The notes under the pieces are model-generated. The model was given only the letters and a program-made list of their open reading frames with translations, made no database searches and was not told the origin of the DNA. Position numbers and translations under genes: made by a program. This document shows, in pieces, positions 26,513 to 35,895 of a stretch of 64,000 nt of DNA. Origin of the DNA: Paenibacillus tengchongensis (lineage in GTDB: Bacteria > Bacillota > Bacilli > Paenibacillales > Paenibacillaceae); assembly GCF_008973665.1 (NCBI RefSeq), contig NZ_WACP01000002.1, positions 124,001 through 188,000 on the forward strand. The letters are read 5' to 3'. Position 1 is the stretch's first letter; each line of letters opens with the position of its first letter.

Positions 26513-27970
26513 ATGTTATTGATAAAGGCAGAAGAGATTGTTGTGGAATATATGGGGCGCGATGTGCTCGATATCGACCGGCTGGAGCTGTACGCTTATG
26601 ACCGGATCGGCCTGGTTGGCGTGAACGGGGCCGGCAAGAGCACCTTGCTTAAGACACTGCTGGGTCATATACCGCTGCAGTATGGCAAGATTGAAAGGGA
26701 AGGGACATTTGCCTATATCCCTCAACTGGAGGAGGCGGCTGTCCGGGAGGTGCAGGATTACGCCCTCATGGGCAAGCTGGGGATTAGCCGGGTCCAGGCG
26801 GAGATGATGAGCGGCGGAGAAGAGACACGGCTGAAGATTGCCCAGGCGCTGGAGGATAACGTACACGGCATTATGGCGGATGAACCAACCAGCCATCTGG
26901 ACCGCGCAGCAATTGATTTTCTGGTCAGCCGGCTGAAGCTTTACACGGGAGCGCTGCTGATCATCAGCCACGACCGTGGTTTGCTGGACCGGGTTGTCGA
27001 TAAAATCTGGGAGCTGAAGGACGGACGGATCACCGAATATTGGGGCGGGTATTCCGATTATCTGGCACAGAAGGAAGCTGAGCGCAGCAGCCGGATGACC
27101 CAGTATCAACAGGCTGAGGCGGAGCGGGAGCGGCTGGAGCAGGCGATCTCCGAGAAGAAGGCACAGGCCCGCAGGCTCGACCAGAAGTCCAGAACAGCCG
27201 GGAAAAACAGCACCGAAAGCGGCGGGCGCCTTGCCCACCAGAAATCGCAGGGCAGCAAGCAGAAGAAGCTGCATACGGCCGCCAGGCAGATGGAACGGCG
27301 AATCGAAGCGCTTGGTGAGATCAGCGCCCCTGAAGAGCTGCGGAACGTTCAGTTCAGCCGGAGCCGGGTGCTGGAGCTGCACCATCCCATCCCGGTTGCG
27401 GGCCATGAGCTTTGCAAGCAGCTGGGAGACAAAGTGATCCTTGACCGGGTGTCCTTCCAGTTCCCGCTCGGAGGCAAGATTGCCATCACCGGCGGCAATG
27501 GAGCCGGAAAAACGACGCTGCTCAACATGATCCGCAGCCGCGAGGACGGTGTCGTGTTAGCGCCGAAGGCGGAGATCGGTTATTTTGACCAGACCGGCTA
27601 CAAATTCATGCGCAATGAGAATGTCCTGGCTTATATGCAGGAGGACAGTGAGTATTCCGTACCCGATATTCGGGCGGTGCTGTCATCGATGGGGTTCACC
27701 CCGCAGGATGTCCGCAAGGAGCTGTCCATGCTCAGCGGCGGGGAGATCATCAAGCTGCAGCTTGCCAAATTGCTGCTCGGCCGCTACAACATTCTGCTGC
27801 TGGATGAGCCAGGTAACTTTCTGGATATTCCGGCAATGGAGGCGCTGGAGACCATGATGCGGGAGTATCCGGGCACGATTGTGTTTATATCCCATGACAC
27901 CCGTCTGGTGGAGAGGGTTGCCGATCAGGTGTATGTGCTTAAGAAGGGACAGCTGCTACGGCTGAAGTAA
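26513..27970 (+). CDS. msr: ABC-F ribosomal protection protein, Msr(D)-like
   Basis: Protein of 485 residues with two ABC domains and no membrane segment. Walker A motifs GVNGAGKST and GGNGAGKTT, signatures [13 protein letters not shown] and [13 protein letters not shown], and an inter-domain linker of about 80 charged residues, which in this family reaches the ribosomal exit site. The sequence follows Msr(D) closely from recall ([41 protein letters not shown]). These proteins displace macrolides, ketolides or streptogramins from the ribosome. The second Walker B reads [11 protein letters not shown], where Asn/Gly replaces the common TNHLD. It sits behind a two-peptide leader and is followed by a Mef-like gene. 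Confidence 0.88.
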   Translation: MLLIKAEEIVVEYMGRDVLDIDRLELYAYDRIGLVGVNGAGKSTLLKTLLGHIPLQYGKIEREGTFAYIPQLEEAAVREVQDYALMGKLGISRVQAEMMSGGEETRLKIAQALEDNVHGIMADEPTSHLDRAAIDFLVSRLKLYTGALLIISHDRGLLDRVVDKIWELKDGRITEYWGGYSDYLAQKEAERSSRMTQYQQAEAERERLEQAISEKKAQARRLDQKSRTAGKNSTESGGRLAHQKSQGSKQKKLHTAARQMERRIEALGEISAPEELRNVQFSRSRVLELHHPIPVAGHELCKQLGDKVILDRVSFQFPLGGKIAITGGNGAGKTTLLNMIRSREDGVVLAPKAEIGYFDQTGYKFMRNENVLAYMQEDSEYSVPDIRAVLSSMGFTPQDVRKELSMLSGGEIIKLQLAKLLLGRYNILLLDEPGNFLDIPAMEALETMMREYPGTIVFISHDTRLVERVADQVYVLKKGQLLRLK

Positions 27971-28014
27971 GAATACAGTAAGCCTATTAAGAGCGAAATA
28001 AGGAGGAACCTGTT

Positions 28015-29226
28015 ATGCATTGGAAAAGGACCTTCGCGCTGATCTTCAGCGGACAGATTTTCTCGATTCTGACTTCATCAATGGTGCAATTCTCAATCAT
28101 CTGGCATCTGACGGAGTCGACGGGATCGGCTGCGGTGCTGATGATTGCCGGCCTGGTCGGCTTCCTGCCGCAGGCGCTGCTGGGGCCGTTCATCGGCGTC
28201 TGGCTGGACCGCTGGAACCGCAAGCTGACGATGATGATCTCGGACAGCCTGATCGCCGTCTCCAGTCTCATTCTGGGCGCTTATTACTTATGGGGAGAAC
28301 CCAGCCTGTGGGTCGTGTATGTGATCCTATTCATCCGCTCGGCGGCTTCGTCCTTCCACGCGCCATCGTTCCAGGCGGCGGTTCCGCTGATTGCACCGGA
28401 GGAGCAGCTGACCCGGGTGGCGGGCTGGCACCAGATGGTCTTCTCGGCCTCCAGCATCCTGGGCCCGGCGCTTGGCATCGCCGTCTACTCGGCCACCTCG
28501 CTCGGGACGGTGCTCCTGCTTGATGTGGCCGGGGCCCTCATTGCGAATGTCATGCTGCTGCTGGTCCGTATTCATCAGCCGAAGCCTGAGATCACTGAAA
28601 CGCCGTCGTTCCGCAGGGAGTTTGCCCTCGGCTGGAGAACCTTCGTCTCCGCGAAGCCGATTGTTATCATCACCGCGGTGATGGCGGTCTTCAGCGTGGT
28701 GTTCATGCCGCTGGCCATGCTGTTCCCCTTGATGACGCTGGAGCATTTCGGACGCGGGGGATACAGCGCCAGCCTGATCGAAGCGGTCTTCGGCATCGGG
28801 ATGATTCTGGGCGGCGCACTGCTGTCCGTGCTGGCTTCGAAGTGGAGGGATTCCACCTACATGAGCCTGAGTCTGGTCCTGATCGGTCTGACCTGTGTGC
28901 TGAGCGGGGTGGTAGGGAGCGGGAGGTTCTGGGCCTTCGCCGTCCTGTCCTTCTTCATGGGGGCGGCGGCGCCGCTGTTCAACGGCCCTTACATGGCGAT
29001 GATCCAGAAGGCCTACGAGCCGGAAACCCTGGGCCGCGTACTCTCGCTCGTCACGAGCTTCGGAATGCTCTCTTCCCCGATTGGTTTGGCGCTGGCGGGT
29101 CCGGTCGCGGACCGGTTCGGGGTTCAGGTCTGGTTCTTCTGGTCGGGGATCGTCGTTGCACTGCTTGGGGTATACATCTTTCTCCAATTTCTTGGGAGCC
29201 GCGGAGAACCGCAGGCTCAGGATTAG
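28015..29226 (+). CDS. mef: MFS efflux transporter, Mef-like
   Basis: Transporter of 403 residues with about 12 hydrophobic segments. The start HWKRTFALIFSGQIFSILTSSMVQFSIIWHLTESTGSA, read in parts, and LIAPEEQLTRVAGW match the Mef(A) macrolide efflux pattern. AAGGAGGAACC precedes the ATG, and the gap from the ABC-F gene is 44 bases, so they form one operon. In streptococci the order is mef then msr(D); here it is reversed. Macrolide export is inferred from the pairing and similarity. A large terminator follows. Confidence 0.8.
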   Translation: MHWKRTFALIFSGQIFSILTSSMVQFSIIWHLTESTGSAAVLMIAGLVGFLPQALLGPFIGVWLDRWNRKLTMMISDSLIAVSSLILGAYYLWGEPSLWVVYVILFIRSAASSFHAPSFQAAVPLIAPEEQLTRVAGWHQMVFSASSILGPALGIAVYSATSLGTVLLLDVAGALIANVMLLLVRIHQPKPEITETPSFRREFALGWRTFVSAKPIVIITAVMAVFSVVFMPLAMLFPLMTLEHFGRGGYSASLIEAVFGIGMILGGALLSVLASKWRDSTYMSLSLVLIGLTCVLSGVVGSGRFWAFAVLSFFMGAAAPLFNGPYMAMIQKAYEPETLGRVLSLVTSFGMLSSPIGLALAGPVADRFGVQVWFFWSGIVVALLGVYIFLQFLGSRGEPQAQD

Positions 29227-29246
29227 CAAAGCTTACAGCTGAATAG

Positions 29247-29308
29247 AAAAAAGCATCCGCACAGGGCACTTGTCGAGAACAAGTGCCCTTGTTGCGGATG
29301 CTTTTTTT
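29247..29308. terminator. long bidirectional terminator
   Basis: AAAAGCATCCGCA and AGGGCACTTGT pair with ACAAGTGCCCT and TGCGGATGCTTTT around a CGAGA loop, with A-run before and T-run after. It closes the msr-mef operon and the converging cellulase gene. Confidence 0.92.
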
Positions 29309-29355
29309 GAATACCCATTGCTTTTCCGAAGCCGCTATCCCCCAGTGGAGCAGCT

Positions 29356-32300
29356 TTACTTAGCGAGCAGGAAGTTATAGAGCAGCACTGCCGCTTCCGC
29401 ACGGTTCACCTGCGTCTTCGGCCCATAGTTGCTGCCGGCGTCTGCGCTCAGTACCTCGGCCTGCTGCAATGCTGCCACAGGCGCCTGGGCATAAGCTGCG
29501 ATGGCCGCCTGGTCGGCGAAGGCTGCAGCAGCCGTCGCGCTCTGCTTCAGCGTATACCCGCCGGCCACAAGGGCACGGTGGAGCAGTACTGCCATCTCTT
29601 GTCTGCTCAGCACATCGTTCGTGCCGAACGTGCCATCCGGTCTGCCCTGCACAATGCCGAGCTTCTCAGCCGAGGCGACGGCGCTGTAATACCAGGCGCC
29701 CGCTTTCACGTCGCTGAGCTTGCTGACGGCCGCAGCATCGCCAAGGTCAAAGAACTTCACCAGCATCTGCACGAACTCGGCGCGGGTCAGCTTGCCTTGC
29801 GGATCGTACTGGCCCGCACCCTTGCCGATGATAACGCCCCGGGCGGCAACCGCGCGGATGGCATCGCTTGTGGCGGCAGGAAGCGCGCCAATATCATTGA
29901 AGCTCACATTCGTATAAACGGCAGCATATTTGCTGAAGTGCTCCGGCTGGAACACAACCTGGCCGGACTGTGCGTCATAGATACCGTTGTTGACGACAAC
30001 GGCTCCGTTGTCCACATTGTACACAACAACCTGGCCGGCCTGCTCGCCTGCCTTGAGTGTGTACGGAAGCTTCACGGTTACCGGATGCCCGGACCACTGG
30101 GCAGCGGTATCATCTACCTTCAGGGTCAGATCATAGACCGGGCTGTCGCCCAGAAGGGTGCGTACTGTATTGGACAGTCCCTCGGAGGTGGCCAAGGCAA
30201 CGCCGACGGACAGCTTCTTCGCGCTACCCGCGAACCATTGTTTCAGCAGGGTCTGGTCCAGCTCAAGGGCAGTGCCAAGCACTTCCAGAGATACAGACTG
30301 GACGGAAGCCGCATCCAGCGTGCGGAGCCAGTCGCCGGAAATCTCCACAGCAACATTCGTCTGTCCGCTTGCCGTTTCTACCGGGATGGTAATTTTGCCG
30401 TCCACAGCCTTGCTTGCCGCTGTCTTCAGCGCTTCTTCAGATACGGTGACCGTCTGCGTTCCGCTGTTGCCGGAAGCTCCGGAGGAGCCAGTTCCTGTGC
30501 TTGGCGGCTGTGCAGGACCCGGCGTAACATCAGCGGGCTTCACTTCCAGCTGATACTGTGCGCTTACTTTGCCGTCAAGCGACTGAACGGTAATTACAGT
30601 TTTGCCTGTCTTGACCGCAGTTACGTCAATGGTGGTTACACCCGTGTCTTCGGCATATGTGACATTGCTTACTGTAGCGATGCTGCTGTCACCAGAGGCA
30701 ACCAACAGCTTTTTGTAGGTCGCAGTATCCGGTGTTACAGTAGCTTTCAGCTTCAGGGTTTGACCCTCAGACAGCAACGCGCTTTCGCCGTCCGGAAATT
30801 GAATGCTTTCCGCAGGCGCCGGATTCTGCTCATCGGTTAACAACGCAGTCAGATAAGTGAGCGGCGAGTTATAGTTCAGCGCCTGCTCGTTGCTCTCCCA
30901 GTCCACAGTAGCCTGGTTGTAGGCTTTGGCCGGGAAGTTGAACTTACCGTTATTGTTCGGGCCGCCCGGCATATAGCCGTTTGGCATTTCGGCGATGAAG
31001 TCGCGCATGTAAATCTCATGGTGGGTAATATGAACACGGTTCTCGCCATAACCCGTAATGAAGCTGAGCTGCAGCGGATTAATGCCCAGCAGGTAATTGA
31101 GGTTGCCGCTGGCGACCTGAAGATTCTGCTCATCATATTCACCGATAATCCGGCTGCCGATATCCAGGCTGATCGCTACGCCCGCGACATTGGCGTTGGC
31201 GCCCCAATAGAAGCCCTTGTCCGTGGAGTTGCGCCATACCGCCTGATTGGTGGCAGTATCGATTACTGTGCTTCTCCACTCCTGATATTTAGGCACGAAC
31301 CATGCTTTCACTTCTTCACTTGGCGCAGCAGCGCTCAGGTAATGATAGAAGCCGATCAGCTCCATGCTGCCGATGCCGTGCGAGAAATCGGTCGTTTCGA
31401 ACTTGGAAGCGAATTCTTCATAATGGGCTACTACGAAATCGCTGTACCGCGCTTCGCCTGTAGCTCTGTAGAGTGCAGCCGCCGCATAGAAACGGTCGTT
31501 CAGGTCCTCGTTGTCATTGTAAGGTCCGTCCGGCTGTGCAATGAATTCCGGATGGGCGGCGAGATAGTCCCAGCCTCTTACGGCTGAGGCCAGCAGGGTG
31601 TCCGCATATTCTTCCAGACCCGGCACGTCTTTAAACACATGATAGGCATGCGCCAGCGCCCCGACGGTTGTAGCGGTTTGCGCGGTCGGGATAATGCTCT
31701 CCTCGCCGGTGCCGTCCATGAGGAAGCGCTTCGGCTGAGGCTCGCGGATGACATAGGCATAGAAGCCGCCGGAAGCGTCATCCTGCATTTTCAGGAAGAA
31801 ATCGGTCTCCACCTTGATTTCATCAATCAGATCCGGAATGCCGTTGCCGCTCTCCGGAATATTCAGCTGACTGTCGGAGAATTGCTGCGGGAAGTTCTCA
31901 TACGCCCAGAGCAAATCGGACACAGCGGTCGCGGCAGCGGTTACATATTTCCCCGTGTCGCCTGCATCCCACCAGCCGCCGGATACATCCTTCGTCTGTG
32001 CCGGATCGGACTGCAGCGGGAGATCGGCGTCGATCTTATGCAGGCCGGTACGGGCAAATTCCCCGGCGTTCTCCGGCAGCAGATCCTCGTTCGCTCTCTG
32101 GTAATAGAAGAATTTCTGCACATCGGTCAGCAGGCTGTCATAGACATCTGCTCCAATTTCGAACGGAACGGATGGCTCGGCAACACCGTCAACCGTAATG
32201 TAGTATGCGCCGCTCTCATTGAGTGCGGAGAAGTCGGCCTTTAACACTTTTTCACCGGACAGTTCGTCGTAAGCGGCTACAAGAGACAGAGTGCCTTCAT

Positions 32301-33105
32301 AAGCGATGCTGTTGTCTGAAGTCCGCTTGACCTGGAACGGGGTACCGGCCACAGCGGACAGTTCGTTGTAATAACCGCTGACGTTGGCATACTTCTCCCC
32401 ATAGTTCAAATAGCCGACCTGATTCACTTTAATCGGAGCGTAGCTCCGTTCCGTGTCGGGGGAGGTCACTTTAATATTGCTGATCCAGAAGGTAATGGGC
32501 GTATTATCGCCGGTGATTTTTAATAACTGGATTTTGCCTTCATCGAAGAGAGGAGCACTGTTAAAAATATCGCTTAACGGAATCGATACATGCTGCCACT
32601 CGTTTGTCACAGTAATGTAATCGCTAACATGAACCAGCGCGTCAATATTAGTCTCCTCAGGATTGGCATCCTCATCCTTGAAGAAGCCGCCGTTGCCGTC
32701 AGACCGCTCATGAACGACATCGCGGAAACCGATGCTGAAGCTTTCACCGCCTTGTGAACCGGCTACGTCGAACTCCAGCGTACCGCCCGAATAGGCGCTG
32801 AAATCAAAGGACTGCCAACCGTTTACAGTTAACTGGTCAGCCCAGTAGTCACTTGTTACGATTTTGCGGGCATTCTGCTCCTGATAGACTTCTTGCGTAA
32901 CCGTTGAGCCGTAGCCCCACCCGGTATCCTTAATCTCGATATCCTTGAGCTTGTTCCAGTTCTCGCCTCCCGGAGGAAGGTAATTAACCTCGGCCGCCGG
33001 GTCTGCCGAAACCAGTGAGGCCGGAACAATCATCGAAAAAGCGGTTGCAAAAGTCATCAGAAAAACAGCTGCTTTTTTGGTTCGGTTCGTCTTCTTAATC
33101 TGCAA
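29356..33105 (-). CDS. secreted GH9 cellulase with SLH surface anchor
   Basis: About 1,249 residues. Order: signal peptide (MFTFATAF-like core, cleavage after LVSA), a carbohydrate-binding-like domain (residues 20-210), CelD_N Ig-like domain (APIKVNQVGYLNYGEKYANV), GH9 catalytic domain with GGWWDAGDTGKYV (nucleophile region) and acid Glu in VDWESNEQALNYNSPL, a BIG2-type Ig domain, a Pro/Ser/Gly linker, a beta-rich domain of about 180 residues, and three SLH repeats at the C-terminus. It should cut beta-1,4-glucan at the cell surface, bound to pyruvylated wall polymer. The TTG start at 33105 follows AAAGGGG by 8 bases; ATGs at 33135 and 33123 are alternatives. Confidence 0.9.
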   Translation of the reverse strand: MQIKKTNRTKKAAVFLMTFATAFSMIVPASLVSADPAAEVNYLPPGGENWNKLKDIEIKDTGWGYGSTVTQEVYQEQNARKIVTSDYWADQLTVNGWQSFDFSAYSGGTLEFDVAGSQGGESFSIGFRDVVHERSDGNGGFFKDEDANPEETNIDALVHVSDYITVTNEWQHVSIPLSDIFNSAPLFDEGKIQLLKITGDNTPITFWISNIKVTSPDTERSYAPIKVNQVGYLNYGEKYANVSGYYNELSAVAGTPFQVKRTSDNSIAYEGTLSLVAAYDELSGEKVLKADFSALNESGAYYITVDGVAEPSVPFEIGADVYDSLLTDVQKFFYYQRANEDLLPENAGEFARTGLHKIDADLPLQSDPAQTKDVSGGWWDAGDTGKYVTAAATAVSDLLWAYENFPQQFSDSQLNIPESGNGIPDLIDEIKVETDFFLKMQDDASGGFYAYVIREPQPKRFLMDGTGEESIIPTAQTATTVGALAHAYHVFKDVPGLEEYADTLLASAVRGWDYLAAHPEFIAQPDGPYNDNEDLNDRFYAAAALYRATGEARYSDFVVAHYEEFASKFETTDFSHGIGSMELIGFYHYLSAAAPSEEVKAWFVPKYQEWRSTVIDTATNQAVWRNSTDKGFYWGANANVAGVAISLDIGSRIIGEYDEQNLQVASGNLNYLLGINPLQLSFITGYGENRVHITHHEIYMRDFIAEMPNGYMPGGPNNNGKFNFPAKAYNQATVDWESNEQALNYNSPLTYLTALLTDEQNPAPAESIQFPDGESALLSEGQTLKLKATVTPDTATYKKLLVASGDSSIATVSNVTYAEDTGVTTIDVTAVKTGKTVITVQSLDGKVSAQYQLEVKPADVTPGPAQPPSTGTGSSGASGNSGTQTVTVSEEALKTAASKAVDGKITIPVETASGQTNVAVEISGDWLRTLDAASVQSVSLEVLGTALELDQTLLKQWFAGSAKKLSVGVALATSEGLSNTVRTLLGDSPVYDLTLKVDDTAAQWSGHPVTVKLPYTLKAGEQAGQVVVYNVDNGAVVVNNGIYDAQSGQVVFQPEHFSKYAAVYTNVSFNDIGALPAATSDAIRAVAARGVIIGKGAGQYDPQGKLTRAEFVQMLVKFFDLGDAAAVSKLSDVKAGAWYYSAVASAEKLGIVQGRPDGTFGTNDVLSRQEMAVLLHRALVAGGYTLKQSATAAAAFADQAAIAAYAQAPVAALQQAEVLSADAGSNYGPKTQVNRAEAAVLLYNFLLAK

Positions 33106-33436
33106 AATTGTAACCCCTTTCATTCGTAGTGACAATATCGTATCAGCAGCAACAGAGAAAATGTACCAAAATAATTAGCTATTTTTTCATATTTAATTTT
33201 ACATTTTGGGCCTGATTCTTGGCTTGGAGCCGTATTGGACCGGTACTTGCAGCGAAATCCAGGCAAAATTAGTGATTGGCAGGGCAAGATCGCAGCGCAC
33301 CGGAGAGACTTTTTTCACAGAATGATTGCTCACACCGCGAGTAATATGTTAGCATAGCAAGAACGGAAACACCGCTTCACTAATTTAATACATTCACAGG
33401 CTATGATTGCTATGGATCACACTATAGCAGGAGCAG
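33106..33436. other. AT-rich intergenic region upstream of cellulase and riboswitch
   Basis: A region of 331 bases with no coding frame. It must hold the divergent promoters of the cellulase gene and the riboswitch transcript. Candidate promoter-like stretches are present (TTGGTACATTTTC on the minus strand; TTGCTCACACCGCG with GTTAGCAT on the plus strand), but none has good -35, -10 and spacing together. Confidence 0.4.
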
Positions 33437-33503
33437 CTTCTGGAGAGACTGCGGGTCAACCGCGGCGCCGAAGGGTTCACAATCTCAGGCAAAAGGACAG
33501 AAG
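33437..33503 (+). promoter_or_regulatory. glycine riboswitch aptamer (single)
   Basis: Matches the gcvT-type glycine aptamer: GGAGAGAC near the 5' end, GCGCCGAAGGG in the middle, CTCAGGCAAAAGGACAGAAG at the 3' end, closed by P1 CTTCTG (33437-33442) with CAGAAG (33498-33503). Only one aptamer is seen; the stretch upstream does not fit a second. A terminator lies 74 bases downstream and precedes an amino-acid permease. Confidence 0.85.
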
Positions 33504-33576
33504 AGTACCGAGTAATATTCGTCAGGCGGTCCGCATTCCGCAGGGCGAATCTTATTTTGATATTCTTTCGTACCGG

Positions 33577-33608
33577 GAGATTGGATGATATCCAGTCTCT
33601 TTTTTTTA
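33577..33608 (+). terminator. riboswitch expression-platform terminator
   Basis: GAGATTGGAT pairs with ATCCAGTCTC (one G-T pair) and is followed by eight T. It lies between the glycine aptamer and the permease start, so glycine binding can set read-through. Confidence 0.85.
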
Positions 33609-33648
33609 TGTTCTTCAAGGCAGTGCACACATTAAGGGGGAAGAAAGC

Positions 33649-35031
33649 ATGGCACAGACAGAGTTAAAGAGAGAGCTCGCCAACCGGCATGTTCAGCTGA
33701 TCGCGATTGGCGGCACCATCGGCACGGGATTGTTCCTCGGTTCGGGAAAAGCGATTGAGAAGGCGGGGCCTTCCATCATGATCACTTATTTAATTGTGGG
33801 GATCGCTGTTTTCTTCGTCATGCGGGCTTTGGGGGAGCTGCTGCTCTCCAAGGCGGGCTATCAGTCGTTCACGGATATTGCCGAGGATTATCTGGGGCCA
33901 AGAGCGGCGTTCGTTACCGGCTGGACTTACTGGTTCTGCTGGATTATGACGGCGATGGCCGATGTCATTGCGGTCGGCGTCTATGTGCAGTATTGGTTCG
34001 ATATTCCGCAGTGGGTGCCGGCTGTCATCTGTCTGATTGTTTTGCTGGCGCTTAATTTAATGACCGTCAAGAACTTCGGGGAATTGGAATTCTGGTTCGC
34101 GCTGATCAAGGTCGTGACCATTCTCGCGTTGATTGGGCTAGGCATTGTCCTGCTGGTGATGGGCTTCAAGACGGATGCCGGGTCGGTAACGGTCCGCAAT
34201 CTGTGGCAGCACGGGGGGATATTTCCGAATGGGGTTACCGGCTTCCTGTTCTCGTTCCAGATGGTTGTCTTCGCCTATGTCGGCGTGGAGTTGGTAGGGG
34301 TATCGGCGGCGGAAACGGCGGACCCGGAGAAAAATATCCCTTCCGCGATCAACAAAATCCCGCTGCGGATTCTGTTCTTCTATGTCGGAGCGCTCTTTGT
34401 ACTGCTGTGTATTAATCCTTGGACGCAGCTCAGCCCGGCGGAAAGCCCGTTTGTGCGCACCTTTACGCTGGTCGGTATTCCCGTCGCCGCGGGAATTATT
34501 AACTTCGTCGTCCTGACCTCGGCTGCATCGGCCTGCAACAGCGGCATGTTCTCGACGAGCCGGATTCTCTATAACCTGAGCCGCAAGGATCAGGCGGCGG
34601 CGCAGTTCGGCAAGCTGAACAAGAATCACGTTCCGGCCAACTCGCTGTTCGTATCGACGCTGGTCATCTCGGCAGGTGCGCTTCTGAGTAAGCTGATTCC
34701 GGGTCAGGCGTTTGAGATTGTCACCACCATCAGCGCCATCTGCTTCATTTGGGTATGGGGCGTTGTCCTGATCAGCCATATCAAGTATAAAAAGACCCGT
34801 GCCGATCTGCACGCAGCCTCCAGGTTCAAAGCGCCGTTCACGCCGTTTATCAATTACGCGGTGCTGGCCTTGTTCGCGGCCATTCTCATCATCATGCTGA
34901 TCTCCGGCGAGACGCGTCCGGCTGTACTGTGTACGCCGATCTGGTTCATTCTGCTGTATGCGCTGTATGCCATCCGGACCCGGAAGCCGAAGAACGTCCA
35001 GGAGGCCCCGGTAATCGAAACAAGAGTATAG
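33649..35031 (+). CDS. APC-family amino-acid permease, probably glycine/alanine/serine (CycA-like)
   Basis: Permease of 460 residues with about 12 membrane segments. The APC signature IAIGGTIGTGLFLGSGKAIEKAGPS is at the N-terminus, and VGVSAAETADPEKNIPSAI is in the cytoplasmic loop. Overall it resembles CycA (D-serine/D-alanine/glycine) and related transporters. Control by a glycine riboswitch supports glycine as a substrate or regulator. AAGGGGGAAGAAAGC precedes the ATG. The gene is alone and ends at a bidirectional terminator. Confidence 0.85.
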   Translation: MAQTELKRELANRHVQLIAIGGTIGTGLFLGSGKAIEKAGPSIMITYLIVGIAVFFVMRALGELLLSKAGYQSFTDIAEDYLGPRAAFVTGWTYWFCWIMTAMADVIAVGVYVQYWFDIPQWVPAVICLIVLLALNLMTVKNFGELEFWFALIKVVTILALIGLGIVLLVMGFKTDAGSVTVRNLWQHGGIFPNGVTGFLFSFQMVVFAYVGVELVGVSAAETADPEKNIPSAINKIPLRILFFYVGALFVLLCINPWTQLSPAESPFVRTFTLVGIPVAAGIINFVVLTSAASACNSGMFSTSRILYNLSRKDQAAAQFGKLNKNHVPANSLFVSTLVISAGALLSKLIPGQAFEIVTTISAICFIWVWGVVLISHIKYKKTRADLHAASRFKAPFTPFINYAVLALFAAILIIMLISGETRPAVLCTPIWFILLYALYAIRTRKPKNVQEAPVIETRV

Positions 35032-35043
35032 ACAGCGACAATA

Positions 35044-35077
35044 AAAGGAGGCCATCCCGCTTGGGGAGGCCTCCTTT
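35044..35077. terminator. bidirectional terminator
   Basis: AAAGGAGGCC pairs with GGCCTCCTTT around a 14-base loop, followed by ATTTAA. It separates the permease gene from the converging siderophore operon. Confidence 0.85.
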
Positions 35078-35091
35078 ATTTAAACTTAAAA

Positions 35092-35895
35092 TCAGACGTT
35101 TACGTGATACCGGCCTCTTGGCACGACCATCGGTGAGCCGGCAACCGGGTCCGGGATGACCGAGCAGTCCAGCCCGAAGATGTCTTTGACCAGTGTGGCT
35201 GTAACCACCTCTGCCGGTGTACCCTCGGCGACCAGCCGGCCGTTATGGAGCGCAAAGATATGGTCGGCATACCGGGCCGACAGGTTGATATCATGCAGCA
35301 CCATGACGATCGTTGTGCCGTGCTTGCGGTTCAAATCGGTGAGCAGATCGAGAATTTCCACCTGATAGGTGATATCGAGGAAGGTCGTCGGCTCGTCGAG
35401 AAACAGAATATCCGTCTGCTGCGCCAGGGCCATGGCAATCCAGACGCGCTGGCGCTGGCCGCCGGAGAGCTCGTCAATGTTGTGGTTGGCGAACTGGGTA
35501 ATGTTCATGATCTCCATCGCTTCAGCCACGGCTTCATAGTCCTTCTTGGACCAGCCGCCGAGCAGGGACTGGTGCGGGAAGCGGCCCCGTCCCACCAGAT
35601 CGGCCACCGAGATGCCCTCCGGTACTATCGGCGACTGCGGCAGCAGTCCGACAACCCGGGCCAGCTGCTTCGGCGGAATCTTGCTGATCGGCTTCCCGTC
35701 GAGTGTGATGGCTCCGGAGACAGGCTTGAGCAGCCGGGCCATCGTCTTCAGGAGCGTGGACTTCCCGCAGCCGTTGGAGCCGATGATGACGCTGATTTTG
35801 TTGCTGGGGATGACCAGGCTTATGTCTTGAATGACCGGCTTGTTATCATACCCCGCCACCAGTTGTTCCGCTTGAAAAAGATGTGTAGCCGTCAT
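35092..35895 (-). CDS. siderophore ABC transporter ATP-binding protein (FecE/FhuC-like)
   Basis: ATPase of 267 residues. Walker A GSNGCGKST, signature LSGGQRQRVWIAMALAQQTDILFLDEPT, and H-loop VLHD are in place, with the FepC/FhuC-type spacing. It powers the permease pair upstream. It starts within a TAATG overlap with the permease stop, and ends the operon SBP-permease-permease-ATPase. Confidence 0.95.
   Translation of the reverse strand: MTATHLFQAEQLVAGYDNKPVIQDISLVIPSNKISVIIGSNGCGKSTLLKTMARLLKPVSGAITLDGKPISKIPPKQLARVVGLLPQSPIVPEGISVADLVGRGRFPHQSLLGGWSKKDYEAVAEAMEIMNITQFANHNIDELSGGQRQRVWIAMALAQQTDILFLDEPTTFLDITYQVEILDLLTDLNRKHGTTIVMVLHDINLSARYADHIFALHNGRLVAEGTPAEVVTATLVKDIFGLDCSVIPDPVAGSPMVVPRGRYHVNV

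Noticed and set aside
29578..30840. Plus-strand open frame of 420 codons within the cellulase gene
   Set aside because: It lies opposite the SLH and Ig domains, shows no domain, and has no ribosome site.
33300..33436. A first aptamer of a tandem glycine riboswitch
   Set aside because: GGAGAGACTTTTTT near 33302 resembles the start of an aptamer but is not followed by the GAAGG and CAGG-AAAGGAC parts.
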